A stretch of DNA of 64,000 bases from Chitinophaga pendula (GTDB lineage: Bacteria > Bacteroidota > Bacteroidia > Chitinophagales > Chitinophagaceae): assembly GCF_020386615.1 (NCBI RefSeq), contig NZ_CP077769.1, positions 3,286,001 to 3,350,000 on the forward strand, given 5' to 3'. Position 1 is the stretch's first letter. Every line of letters begins with the position of its first letter. The position numbers and the translations under genes are program-made. Of this stretch, positions 26,201-36,000 are shown piece by piece. A model generated the notes under the pieces. It was given only the letters and a program-made list of their open reading frames with translations. It did not search any database and was not told the DNA's origin.

Positions 26201-29200
26201 CGGTGATCAGGTATACGCCTCCTTCACGGATGGTTATCCCATTGTTGGCCTCGTGGAGTGGTTGCAGTCCTTTCACGAAACGATCACCGTTCTCATATCG
26301 TACCAGGGAGTCTTTACTATTGTATTCTGAGGTCAGTAGTGCAGACAATGTATCTATGCCTGCTGTAGACAGGTTTTCTACTGTTATTACGCTCCCTGAT
26401 ATCAGGTGGCTTTCCTGTGAGGCGCTATCTATCATTGCGGATATGCAGCCATATTCTGTATAATCTTCGTGTGTACAGATTACCTGCAGATGTGTGGCGA
26501 GCCTGTTCTTCCACCTGTTTTTTATGATGGACTGCAGTTCGAGGTAGCAGGCTTCCAGAGTGCCGGCGTTCCATCCTATAACTTCACATTCCAGTGTTTC
26601 CTGCAGTTTGTCTACCAGCAGCGCTGGGGCATTAATGAGGAATAATAGGGCGGCAGCTGTATGTGTATGCTGCCGGATGGGTTGTAGTTGCCATTGTGCG
26701 GTATACAAATGCAGTTGTTGTGCGGCTGGCATCGTTGCTGACTGCTCTACCGGCAGCAGGATCAATTCTGTGATGGTGAGCAGTACTTGGCCGCCGGCAT
26801 CCATTACAGTGATATCATAGCTGCTCACCTGCCTGCCTGTATTACTCCGGCGTGCATAGCACCAGACCTCTTCGGGCAGGACATTGTAAATATTGATCTC
26901 TCTTGCGCTGAACGGCAACATCATCTGTAAGGCAGCACTTCCGAGGTTGATGCCCATACAGGTCTGTAGTACGCTATCTAATATACCCGGGGATAGCACA
27001 AACCCGGCGTTGGTGGGCAATACAATATTTGACAAGGCTTCGTCGCTGGTATGACAGAGTTTTTTCAAGCCCTGGAAAGCGGGACCATACTGCAGGCCCA
27101 GTGAGCGAAAGACCTCATAACATGCCGGACCTTCTTTCACTGCTGTGCATCTGGCCAACAAGGAGGCTATGTCCTGGCGAGCGATGGCTGGCGGCATTAT
27201 GGCCGTCATATATCCCTGGCCATGTAATCGTGTGGCGTCGTTGGTATATATTTCATATGCAATTCCCTGTGAGGTTTGCTGCAGTTGTATGGTTGTTTTG
27301 ACAGCCTCCTGTTTTACGTTTATCGGCATGAGCCAGCTTACATCTTTCAGCTGTGTGATGAGACCGGCTGTTGCCATCTCTCCTGCTGCTCTTGCCATTT
27401 CGAGGTAGGCTACTGCCGGGAATATCTTTTCGTTTTTCACCAGGTGATCTGTGAGGAAAAACTCTTCTCCACTCAGCATGGTGGTGTAGGATTGTTGGCC
27501 GAAAGTACTATCGTTAGTATGCAGCAGGGGATGTAGTGCCTGTGGTACGGTTGTTACGAGCGGTTGTTTTCCGGTAGCTGCTATCCAGTAGCTTTCTCTT
27601 GCGAAGGGGTAAGGCGGCAGGCTGATCTTGTCCGGCCATGTATTATTGTACAATAATTTCCAGTCTATGGTGCCTCCATTCACCCAATGTTCAGCCAGTT
27701 GTTGCCATGTACCCGTAGCGATCATGCTCGCACATCGTGTATTGTCGTCTGCTGTTTTGTTTCGTTTACGGGCGGTACCGTTGAAGCTGCGGCCGGTGTT
27801 TTGATCCGGATAAGATTGCAGTAGTGTTGTCAGTTCTGTTATGGTATCTGCGAGGAACACGGCTCTTTTTTCCATGGCTGCGCGGCCTGTCTGTAAGGTG
27901 TAGGCGATATCTGCCAGTGCCTTGCCCGGGTTATCCTGCAGCCAATGCAGGAGGTTATCGACCTGTTGTTGCAGTTGTATGGTTGTTTTTGCTGACAGCG
28001 GAATGATCGCCGGTTTGCTGGCCACAAAGGTTGGTTTTGCTACTGGTATGTATTCTTCGATGACCATATGTACATTGGTGCCGCTGAATCCAAAGCTGCT
28101 GATCGCTGCTCTGCGCGGTTGATCTGCTGGATGCTCCCAATCTGTCAATTGTGTTTGTATACGGAATGGGCTGCCCTGTAATGTGATCAGGGGATTGCTA
28201 TCCTTATAATTTATTGTGGGCGGTAGTTGCCGGTGTTGCAGCGACAGGAGCACCTTTATTACGCTGGCCGCGCCGGCTGCTTCGAGGGTGTGGCCTATAT
28301 TGGTTTTTACGCTTCCCAGGCCGCAGAACTGTTGTTTGCCGGTATAGGTGCGGAATGAGGTGCAAAGCGCTTCAAATTCTATGGGATCACCGAGGCTGGT
28401 ACCTGTGCCATGTGCTTCTACGTAGGTGATGGTTTCGGGGTTAATACCGAATTTATTGTAGACTGTTTTTTCCAGTTCCTGTTGGGAGAGCATGCTGGGG
28501 GCAGTGATACCATTTGTTGTGCCATCCTGGTTGGTCAGTATACCTTTTACGACGCCATAAATGCGGTCATTATCCCTGACGGCATCTGACAGTCTTTTTA
28601 GCATGAGTACGCCAATGCCCTCTCCCATGACGAATCCGTTGGCTCTGCTATCGAAGGTATAGCAGCGACCATCGGGGGATAACATGCCGGCGCGGTCTGC
28701 CATCATGTAGGCGTGGGCATCGTTGATGATGTTAACGCCGCCGGTGATCACCAGATCGGTATCTCCACGCTGGAGGCTGGAGCAGGCCATTTCCATAGCT
28801 ACCAGGGAGCTGGAGCAGGCGGTATCTATGGCTACTGCCGGGCCTTTTAGGTTCAGAAAATAAGCGATACGAGAGGCGAGTATTGCTGCGGAATTGCCCC
28901 ATAGTGCCGCAGGCAATGTGCCCTCCATCCTGGCAGCGTAGTCGCCCGGGCCTACGCCGGCGTATACACCACATCTGCTGCCGGACAGGCTTTCGGGATT
29001 GATGCCTGCATCTTCTATGGCTTTCCAGCAATGTTCGAGGAACAGCCGCTGTTTAGGGTCCATCATTTCGGCTTCGCTGCCGGAGAGTTTAAAGAACAGC
29101 GGATCGAACTTGTCGGCATCTGTGATGCAGCTGCTCCAGGCGTCTATGCCGGTGTTCCATTTCTCTTTGGGAATGCGGGTGATGAGGCTTTGGCCGGTCT

Positions 29201-30017
29201 TCAGTATTTGCCAGAATTCCTGTGCGTTGTTGGTACGGCCGAACTGGGCGCTCATGCCAATGATGGCAATATCTTCCTTTTTATAGTTATCCGGTAACGG
29301 CGTTGGTATGTGAGCGGTAGTTTGCTGAACTGGTATTGCGACCGTAAAGTTATTCCGGATGTAGTCGGTGAGCAGGTCGATATTGGCATAGCTATAGAGG
29401 TCTGTTGCTTTGAGGGAGATATCCAGTTTTTCATTCAGCAGCCGGATCAGCTCTGTCCCCAGTATGGAGTCGAACCCATAGTCGCTGAACTGGGCAGTGG
29501 TATCGAAATCTTTTTCTGCCAGCGATATGGTAGCTGCTGCTATCGAGATCACCCGTGCTTTCAGCCAGTCTTCTTGCTGCGTATGCTGCTGCATGTTATC
29601 TACAGGCGCTGCGGGGGCCGTTGTCGTCTCTTCCAGTCGGATAGCTATACGACCATCGCTTTTTGCTATGAGGGTATTATCGTTGTCTGTTATGATCTCA
29701 AATCCTTCTTCCTGTAGTTGGAGATATCTGTCGGTACTGGCAGCGGGATGTTGCCAGCAGAGCAATCCTTCCTTCTTCAATACACGTTTTATGGAGGACA
29801 GGTCTGTTATGATTCCTGTGCAGATCACTATATCCTGGCTGCCGGTGTTTACATTCTCTTTTGCTGTTATCGTATGCGATGCGGATATCTCCAATACTTC
29901 CAGCTGAGCCGCTTTAGCGGTAGCTATCAAGGATGAAAGGGTATCATTGGTACCAGCTTTCAGTGTAGTAACAGTACTTACTTTTATGAATTTCTTTTTC
30001 CTGTTGACAAATTTCAT
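23274..30017 (-). CDS. PKS2: trans-AT PKS, module 5 carrier part, module 6, and KS of module 7
   Basis: This 2247-aa middle synthase begins and ends inside modules. Approximate order: methyltransferase remnant 10-115, ACP6 145-225 (YGFDSIL), KS6 245-670 (DTACSSSL), DH6 825-1100 (DHLVKNEKIFP; GILDSVLQT), KR6 1110-1470 (GGAGGLG; QSDYAMAN), ACP7 1515-1595 (FGIDST), KS7 1642-2070 (DTMCSSSL), then a post-KS linker to the C terminus. KS7 has no processing domains here; they start PKS3. The first carrier serves KS5-KR at the end of PKS1. The ATG lies 1 nt after the PKS1 stop and the TAA lies 18 nt before the PKS3 ATG, in the same reading frame. Module 6 should make a trans double bond. Both ends must pair with partner proteins, so the MT remnant and the KS tail may serve as docking surfaces (inference). 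Confidence 0.96.
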   Translation of the reverse strand: MKFVNRKKKFIKVSTVTTLKAGTNDTLSSLIATAKAAQLEVLEISASHTITAKENVNTGSQDIVICTGIITDLSSIKRVLKKEGLLCWQHPAASTDRYLQLQEEGFEIITDNDNTLIAKSDGRIAIRLEETTTAPAAPVDNMQQHTQQEDWLKARVISIAAATISLAEKDFDTTAQFSDYGFDSILGTELIRLLNEKLDISLKATDLYSYANIDLLTDYIRNNFTVAIPVQQTTAHIPTPLPDNYKKEDIAIIGMSAQFGRTNNAQEFWQILKTGQSLITRIPKEKWNTGIDAWSSCITDADKFDPLFFKLSGSEAEMMDPKQRLFLEHCWKAIEDAGINPESLSGSRCGVYAGVGPGDYAARMEGTLPAALWGNSAAILASRIAYFLNLKGPAVAIDTACSSSLVAMEMACSSLQRGDTDLVITGGVNIINDAHAYMMADRAGMLSPDGRCYTFDSRANGFVMGEGIGVLMLKRLSDAVRDNDRIYGVVKGILTNQDGTTNGITAPSMLSQQELEKTVYNKFGINPETITYVEAHGTGTSLGDPIEFEALCTSFRTYTGKQQFCGLGSVKTNIGHTLEAAGAASVIKVLLSLQHRQLPPTINYKDSNPLITLQGSPFRIQTQLTDWEHPADQPRRAAISSFGFSGTNVHMVIEEYIPVAKPTFVASKPAIIPLSAKTTIQLQQQVDNLLHWLQDNPGKALADIAYTLQTGRAAMEKRAVFLADTITELTTLLQSYPDQNTGRSFNGTARKRNKTADDNTRCASMIATGTWQQLAEHWVNGGTIDWKLLYNNTWPDKISLPPYPFARESYWIAATGKQPLVTTVPQALHPLLHTNDSTFGQQSYTTMLSGEEFFLTDHLVKNEKIFPAVAYLEMARAAGEMATAGLITQLKDVSWLMPINVKQEAVKTTIQLQQTSQGIAYEIYTNDATRLHGQGYMTAIMPPAIARQDIASLLARCTAVKEGPACYEVFRSLGLQYGPAFQGLKKLCHTSDEALSNIVLPTNAGFVLSPGILDSVLQTCMGINLGSAALQMMLPFSAREINIYNVLPEEVWCYARRSNTGRQVSSYDITVMDAGGQVLLTITELILLPVEQSATMPAAQQLHLYTAQWQLQPIRQHTHTAAALLFLINAPALLVDKLQETLECEVIGWNAGTLEACYLELQSIIKNRWKNRLATHLQVICTHEDYTEYGCISAMIDSASQESHLISGSVITVENLSTAGIDTLSALLTSEYNSKDSLVRYENGDRFVKGLQPLHEANNGITIREGGVYLITGGAGGLGLIFTDYIRQYTGTKVVLTGRSTSPKQTLPAGTRYYACDVSDEPAVHALIAQIIAEYGRLDGIIHSAGVLRDSFLINKTAAEVAAVCSGKIAGARNLDIATKERSLDFMLYCSSLAGVFGNAGQSDYAMANAWLDNYAGYRESLRSQGKRQGRTLSINWPLWKEGGMQIDDATASYMEQHYGLSPMPVPDGLLALTRLLNSTAVQGTVIFGNNGKLPGLVITPVTPTPVVNTITTSDVSMAAATQFLANLMSGVLKIPANRLETEAPFEQFGIDSTIIIKLTNELEGVFGKIPRTLFFECQNLQELTAYFLSAHREQLQSLTGTTPRPVINQERQMPIPAVTKSPVRQPAGNMPIADVAIIGISGRYPGANNLAAFWDNLKAGKDSITEIPATRWNLHAYYDKEKGKTGKTYSKWGGFIDHADQFDPMFFNISAREAELMDPQERIFLQTVWETIEDAGYTRSMLQGDDKEGKVGVYVGVMYEEYQLFGPEETAKGNPIALLGNPSGIANRVSYFLNLHGPSMAVDTMCSSSLTAIHLACKDLQTGETELAIAGGVNLSLHPNKYLILSEGGFASSKGRCESFGEGGEGYVPGEGVGAVLLKPLARALADGDRIYGVIKGTAVNHGGKTNGYTVPNPKAQTAVIKAAMHKAGITPADISYIEAHGTGTSLGDPIEIAGLQKAFDTDSKQYCSIGSVKSNIGHCESAAGISGLTKVVLQLQHKQLVPSLHATVLNPNIDFSNTPFKVQQQLEDWRADNGKPRLAGISSFGAGGSNAHLIVAEYNPPAVKPYHDNTPAIIVLSAQNKERLRKMVINLKQHLQHNSDINLHDIAYTLQTGREEMEERLAFLATSAKEMVTALNRYLENDGQDLFTGNTRKDNPDFLLNGKAGQAYIQSALREREGSSLAQIWVKGVQIDWNLLYTAGRPARISLPAYPFAEERYWYPKAEVMPTVNIQLHPLLHALKHENSF
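29672..29990 (-). other. remnant of a C-methyltransferase domain at the N terminus of PKS2
   Basis: About 105 residues resemble the C-terminal half of the PKS3 methyltransferase. QDIVICTGIITDL and KRVLKKEGLLCW parallel YDLVIGANVVHA and KALLKKDGWLLM of the intact domain, and a closing strand with IAKSDG parallels CAKSDG. The SAM-binding loop GAGTGG and the N-terminal half are missing, so methylation is not possible. The remnant sits between KR5 (end of PKS1) and ACP6, where the intact MT sits in module 9. Confidence 0.75.
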
Positions 30018-30018
30018 A

Positions 30019-33000
30019 TTAAATAAATTTTACGGCGGCTACCTGTGATTCATTATTAGCGAGAATCAGTTCCAGCATATCCATTCCGGTGTCGGGAGAT
30101 ATGCTGCCGATTCCCAACCGTTCCATCCTTTGTTGATAGTTAGCGGAAGCGACTACGCCTACATCTCCCCAGTAACCCCAGTTGATGATGTGTACGGGGG
30201 TCTGTTGGCGTGTGGTGAGGCTATGGGCGAAGCTGTCTTTGTAGGTACAGCCTGCTGAGTAGTTGGCTTGTCCGGGGGCATTCCATTGTGATTGTACGGA
30301 GGAATAGAAGCAGATGAAGTCTAATGTTTCTTCTTTAAAGGCTTCTATAAGATGCTGGCTAGCGGATGCTTTGACTGCGAAGGACTGTATAAAGTCGTCT
30401 TCGCTCATGTTTTTCATGAGTTTATCATTCAATACGATGGCGCTATGGAAGAGGCCATTGACGGAGCACTGGTATTGCTCTTTGATGATTGCGCGGGCTT
30501 TCTGGATGTCGTCGCTGTTATTGGCATCGCATTGAATGTAAATGGGTCTGTTTCCTTTTTGTCCTATTTCATCTTGTGCCTGTTCTATTGTTTTGTCGAG
30601 AGGGCGGCGGCCGAGCCAGATCACCTGTGCCTGGTAGTTTTCGACCAGGTAGGCGGATGTTGTTTTGCCGATACCACCTGCTCCACCTAGGAGTACATAG
30701 GTGCCCTGCATCCGGAATTTACTCTGCTGGCAGGCGGGCAGTTCCAGCTGACAAAGGTCTCGCTGGTAAGCGGTACCCTTTCTATAGGCAATGAGTACGT
30801 CGTCGTGGTTAAAGGGGCAGCTGAGCAGGTGGTTGATATTGGCCGGGGTTATTTCATCCACATCTATTACGCGGCATTTCCAGAGAGGCTGTTCTTTGGC
30901 CAGGGAACCGATAAGACCGACGATCCCGCTACCGGCGGCGGACACCCGATCTGCCGGTCCTACTTTCTGTGTATTATGGGTAAAGACGGTGATGTTAAGC
31001 GGTTGTGTTGCGTAGGATGTGTCCAGCAATTGTTTGATGGTACGGAAGACGGCCAGCTCTTGTGATCCGAGGCCATCGATGGAGGTATCAGTCGTTAATC
31101 CCTGCAGCAGGTAGATGTCGGTGATATCCTGTGGTATTTGTCCATCCGCCTCTGCTACGGTTCCCTGCAGGTGCTGTTTCATGGCCAGTGCCAGGGATGT
31201 TGCCGGGGATGTTGCTATGATGAAATGTTTGCCGGCTACGGACGGCACATATGGCGTGGTGGTGATACGGGACCAGTCGCAGGTATAGAGGTGGTCTGAT
31301 TCAAATTTGCGAACAGGCGGTGTGGCCAAGGTATGGCTGGCAGCGAGTGGCGCGGCTGCGGTGTGGCTCGCAGCGAGTGGTGTGGTGGTGGTGCTACCGG
31401 TGGCGAGTGGTGTGATAACCGGCTGTGGTACCCAATACCGGTCACGGGCAAACGGGTATGTCGGCAGGCTGGTCTTTGCCGGTTTCTTGCCGGGGTAACA
31501 AAGATCCCAGTCGGCCTCTTCTCCGTTCAGCCAGGTTTCGGCCATCATCCTTTGCGCCAGTGGCACCTGGCTGGAAGAGTACAAGCGTTGTTTGTGTTCG
31601 GTGGCATAACTATGTAAGAGGTCTAATAGTTCTTCTTTGTCCATTGCGATAAAGACCGCTCTTTCCTGCAAGGCATCTCTACCATGCTGGAGGGTTCTGG
31701 CGATATTGTGCAAACCGGCGGTGGTATTTTTTTCCAGGTGCGCTGCCAGGTTGTTGACCAGTTGCAGCAGGCGTGATTTATTCTTTGCGGAGAGCGGTAT
31801 GATCGCTACGTTGTCTGCGGTAAATATTGCTGGCGCCGGTGGTTGGTATTCTTCAATTACGATGTGGGCGTTGGCGCCCCCGAATCCGAAGCTGCTGATA
31901 CCTGCTACCCGTTTTTTACCAGGTTCGACTGACCAGGGGATAGACGAGGTCAGCAGCCGGAATGGGCTGTTGTCGGTTTTCAGGAAGGCGTTAGGGTTTT
32001 GCAGATGAGGGTTTCCCGGCAGGGAGCGATGTTGCATGGACTGTAACACTTTGATTACGCCGGCGATGCCAGCTGCGGATTCGAGGTGACCGATATTGGT
32101 TTTTACGCTACCCAGGTAGCAGTAAGGCGCATCGGGTAGCTGGAGTTGCCAATCGTTGTAGAGGTCTTTAAATGCCAGCTTCAGTCCTTCTATTTCTACG
32201 GGGTCGCCTAATGCGGTGCCGGTGCCATGAGCTTCTATATAGGTGATATCCCTGGGGTCTGTGCCAGCGGCCCGGTATGCTTTCAGCAGTAAGTCTCTTT
32301 GGGCTTTGGGGTTGGGGGATGTCAATGAGTTAGCGCGGCCACCATGGTTTTCTGCGGTGCCACGGATGATGCCATAGATATGGTCTCCATCGGCCCTGGC
32401 GGCGCTGAGTGCTTTCAGTATGACGATGCCGACGCCTTCTCCTCTTACATATCCATTGGCGCGCTGATCGAAGGTTTTGCAGCGACCATCTTCGCTCAAC
32501 ATACCGGCCTGGCTGAAGGACAAGGTCAGTTCGGGGGAGAGGATTGCGTTGACGCCGCCGGCGATCGCCATTTTGCCATGCCCATTGCGTATATGTTCTG
32601 TTCCGCGATGGATGGCGATCAATGAGCTGGAGCAGGCGGTATCTATGGGTTCGCTCGGTCCATGTATGTCGAGCAGGTAGGAGATCCTGTTGACCAGTAC
32701 GGAGTGGGCGGCGCCTGTGGAGAACTGTGCCTGGCTTACGGCATCTGAGCCATTATTCAGCAAAATGGCATAATCTCCGCTGGAGACGCCGATGAAGATG
32801 CCTGCATCGGTACCTCTGAGGGAGGCGGAGGCTATGCCAGCATCTTCGAGTGCCTGGTATACGGCTTCCAATGTGATGCGTTGCTGCGGGTCCATGAGGG
32901 CCGCTTCTTTGGGGGAGATATTGAAGAACAAGGGATCAAACTTGTCTATATCTTCGATGAAGCCACCCCATTTAGCCTTCGTTTGTTTGGCCCCCCTGGT

Positions 33001-36000
33001 GGGATCTCCGTAGTATTGTTTCCAGTCCCAGCGATCTGCAGGGATCTCTGTGATGAGGTCTTTATTATCGTAGAGGTTATTCCAGAAGGAGTCCAGGTCG
33101 GGTGATCCGGGGAAGCGGCCACTGATGCCGACGATGGCTACTCCTTCTTTTTCTGTTGCCGGTGTTACTGCGGAGGTTCGTTTGCGTGTGCGTACTTTTG
33201 CCGGCAGTTCGAATACCGGTAAGGCGATATCTGCTGTCTTACGAGCGCCGAAGTTAGCCGGATATTCTTTTGCGAGGAATGTGGCCAGTGTTGTTATGGT
33301 TGAATGTGTGTAGAAGAGTGCGGGGGTGGTATCCAATGCATATACACTATTCAATGACTGAGCGAATGCGGTAAGCAGTACGGAGTCGAAGCCATATTCA
33401 CCGAATTCCTGGTGCAGGTCGAGCCGGTCGACCTCCAGTTTCAGCAGCTGGCAGACGATTGCTATGATGCCTTCTTTTACCTGTTGCTGCAGGGTCTCGT
33501 CTACAGGTGCATCTTGTTGTTTTTCGCTATTGCGGATGGCCGTGATATCTTTTCCATATATCACCATACATTGTTCTGCCGTTGTTTTCAGCAACTGTTC
33601 GAAGAGATCCAGTCCGATATTGGTAGGCATGGGCAGCATACCGAACTGTTGTTCGAGGTATTGCTCTACGGTGGCGTTTACCTGCATGCCACCCTCTTTC
33701 CAAAGCGGCCAGTTGATGCTCAGTGTTTTGCCATTTGCATGTATACTATTGCGATAGTGTGCATAGTGATCGAGGAAGGCGTTGGCGGCCGCATAGTCTG
33801 CTTGTCCTACGTTGCCCATTACGCTGGCTACGGAGGAGAACAAGACCATGAAGTCCAGCGGTTCGTTGCGAGTTGCTTCGTCGAGGTAACGGGTACCTTC
33901 TACTTTGGGTAGTATTACCTGTTGCCATTGTTCCGGTGTTTTATGCCGGATCAGGCTATCTCTTACTGCTCCTGCGCTATGGATGATCCCATGTATGGCG
34001 GGATGTTCTGTCTTAATTTGTTTGATCAATGCAGCTACTGCCTTGGGATCGCTGATATCGCAAGGTATGTAGGCGGCATTTGCGGGCAGCCAGGCAGGAG
34101 CTGCTGTATTCCTGCCGGTGAGGATCAGGCGGGTTCCTTTGATCTGGCTGATGTATTCTGCGAATACTTTTCCCAGTCCGCCGGCGCCGCCGGTGATCAG
34201 GTATACACCCTTTTCGCGGATGGCGGTTAGGGTGGATGCAGGTTTCCCTTTTAGCGGCTGTAATCTTCGGATATAGCGCTTTGTTCCTTCGTAGGCCACT
34301 TCCGGATCGTGGTTGTATTGTTCTTCTTCCAGCAGTGCCTTTACTGCCGATAGATCCGGGTTGTCTATGCGGATGACCTTTCCGATGAAACCAGGCATTT
34401 CCTGCACGGCTGATTTCAGCAAGCCAGCGATGAATCCGAAGTCTACCGCTTCTTCTGCCAGGTAGATAATATTCACCTGTGTGTTAGCGGATTCCGGTAG
34501 TGACCGTACTTTTTCCAATACTTCGGAGAAGTAGTCTACGGCGTTAGTGGCCGGTAATACGGTTACGTCAAATCCACCTTTCTTCAGTTCTTTTTGCATC
34601 AGGCTCATGCTGCCTGCTAGCCATACTTGTTGTTTTTGGGCTGTTGTTGTCTTTACCGGCGAGCTGGCGGTCCATTCGTATTGATACAGGTGGATGCGAT
34701 CTGTATCATTGTCCGGGCTGTTGAGCGGCAATGCGATGAAGTTGCGGAATGCGAGCAGGACTTCTCCTTTTTCATTGAGCAGGTCTATGTCGTATCCACC
34801 GGCGTTGCTGTCCGCATTACTGCGGGCGTAAGCGAACAAGGAGGCTGCTTTGTCTAATGGCTGGCAGAAGCTGACCTCTTCCATAAAGTAGGGCAGCATC
34901 AGGGTATAACGTTGTCCTCTTGCTTTCAGCATGCCGTACACGGTGTGCAACATACTATCTAATATGCCAGGTGTGTAGGTACATCCCGGTAATGTTGGCA
35001 ATGCGATCTCGGAGAGGCAGGCACCGGGGCTGGCGTACATTGTCTGTACGCCTCTGTAGGTATCTCCCAGTTGCAGGCCGGCCGTTTTGAATACTTCGTA
35101 CATGTCGCGCCCTGGCAGTTGCATGGTTGCTGCTGCTTTTAGTGTCGCGATATCTACTGTTGCCGGTGCGGTTAGTGTATCAGTATACAGGTCGCCGCTG
35201 CTATGCACTATTTCTTCTGATGTACAGGATCGTACTTCGTAGTAGGTGTTGTTTTCTTCCTGCCGTACGTTCACCTGTATATTCACCGGCGTGTTTACCC
35301 GGATCGGGTGTGTCCAGGTGACCTGTCTGAGCTGAGTGACTGGTTTGCGCAAGCTGATGGCGCCTGCTACGCGGGCTATTTCCAGGTAGGCAACCCCCGG
35401 CAGTATCTTCTCCTCTCTGACTTTATGATCGTACAGGAATGATTCGTTGCCGGTGTAGTTGTTAGTGAAACGCTGTTCCAGTAAGTCTGATTCGTTGATA
35501 TGCAGCAGGGGATGTATTTGTTGCAAGGGCTGCTGGCGGGTGGGCGTTTCTCCCTCTGGTACCCAGTAGCGATACTTTGTGAACGGGTAGGCGGGCAGGC
35601 TGATCTTAGCCGGCCTTGTCTGGGGATAGAGTATATCCCAGTCGATGGCGGCGCCGGTTGTCCAGGCGTTGGCCAGCGATGCGGGATCATCTGAGATGGC
35701 TGCTATCGGTTTGTTGTGTTTTGTATTGCCGGTATACCATCCGGATATGTCTCCGGAGCGATAGGCAGCCAGGTGTTGCAGCAGGTGTTGATTGCCTGTC
35801 GTTACCAGTGCCAGTCTTTCTTCGAAGGTATCCCGTCCGTACTGTAACGTGTAGGCGATGTCGTATATGCCTGTCTGTTGATTTTCCAGCAGGAAGGTAT
35901 GCAGGTTTTCTGCCTGTTGCAGCAGGGCCTGTTTGTCTTTTGCGGAGAGGATGATAACTGCCGGGAGTGTTGTATGGAAAGGCGCTGTTTCGGTGGGGAT

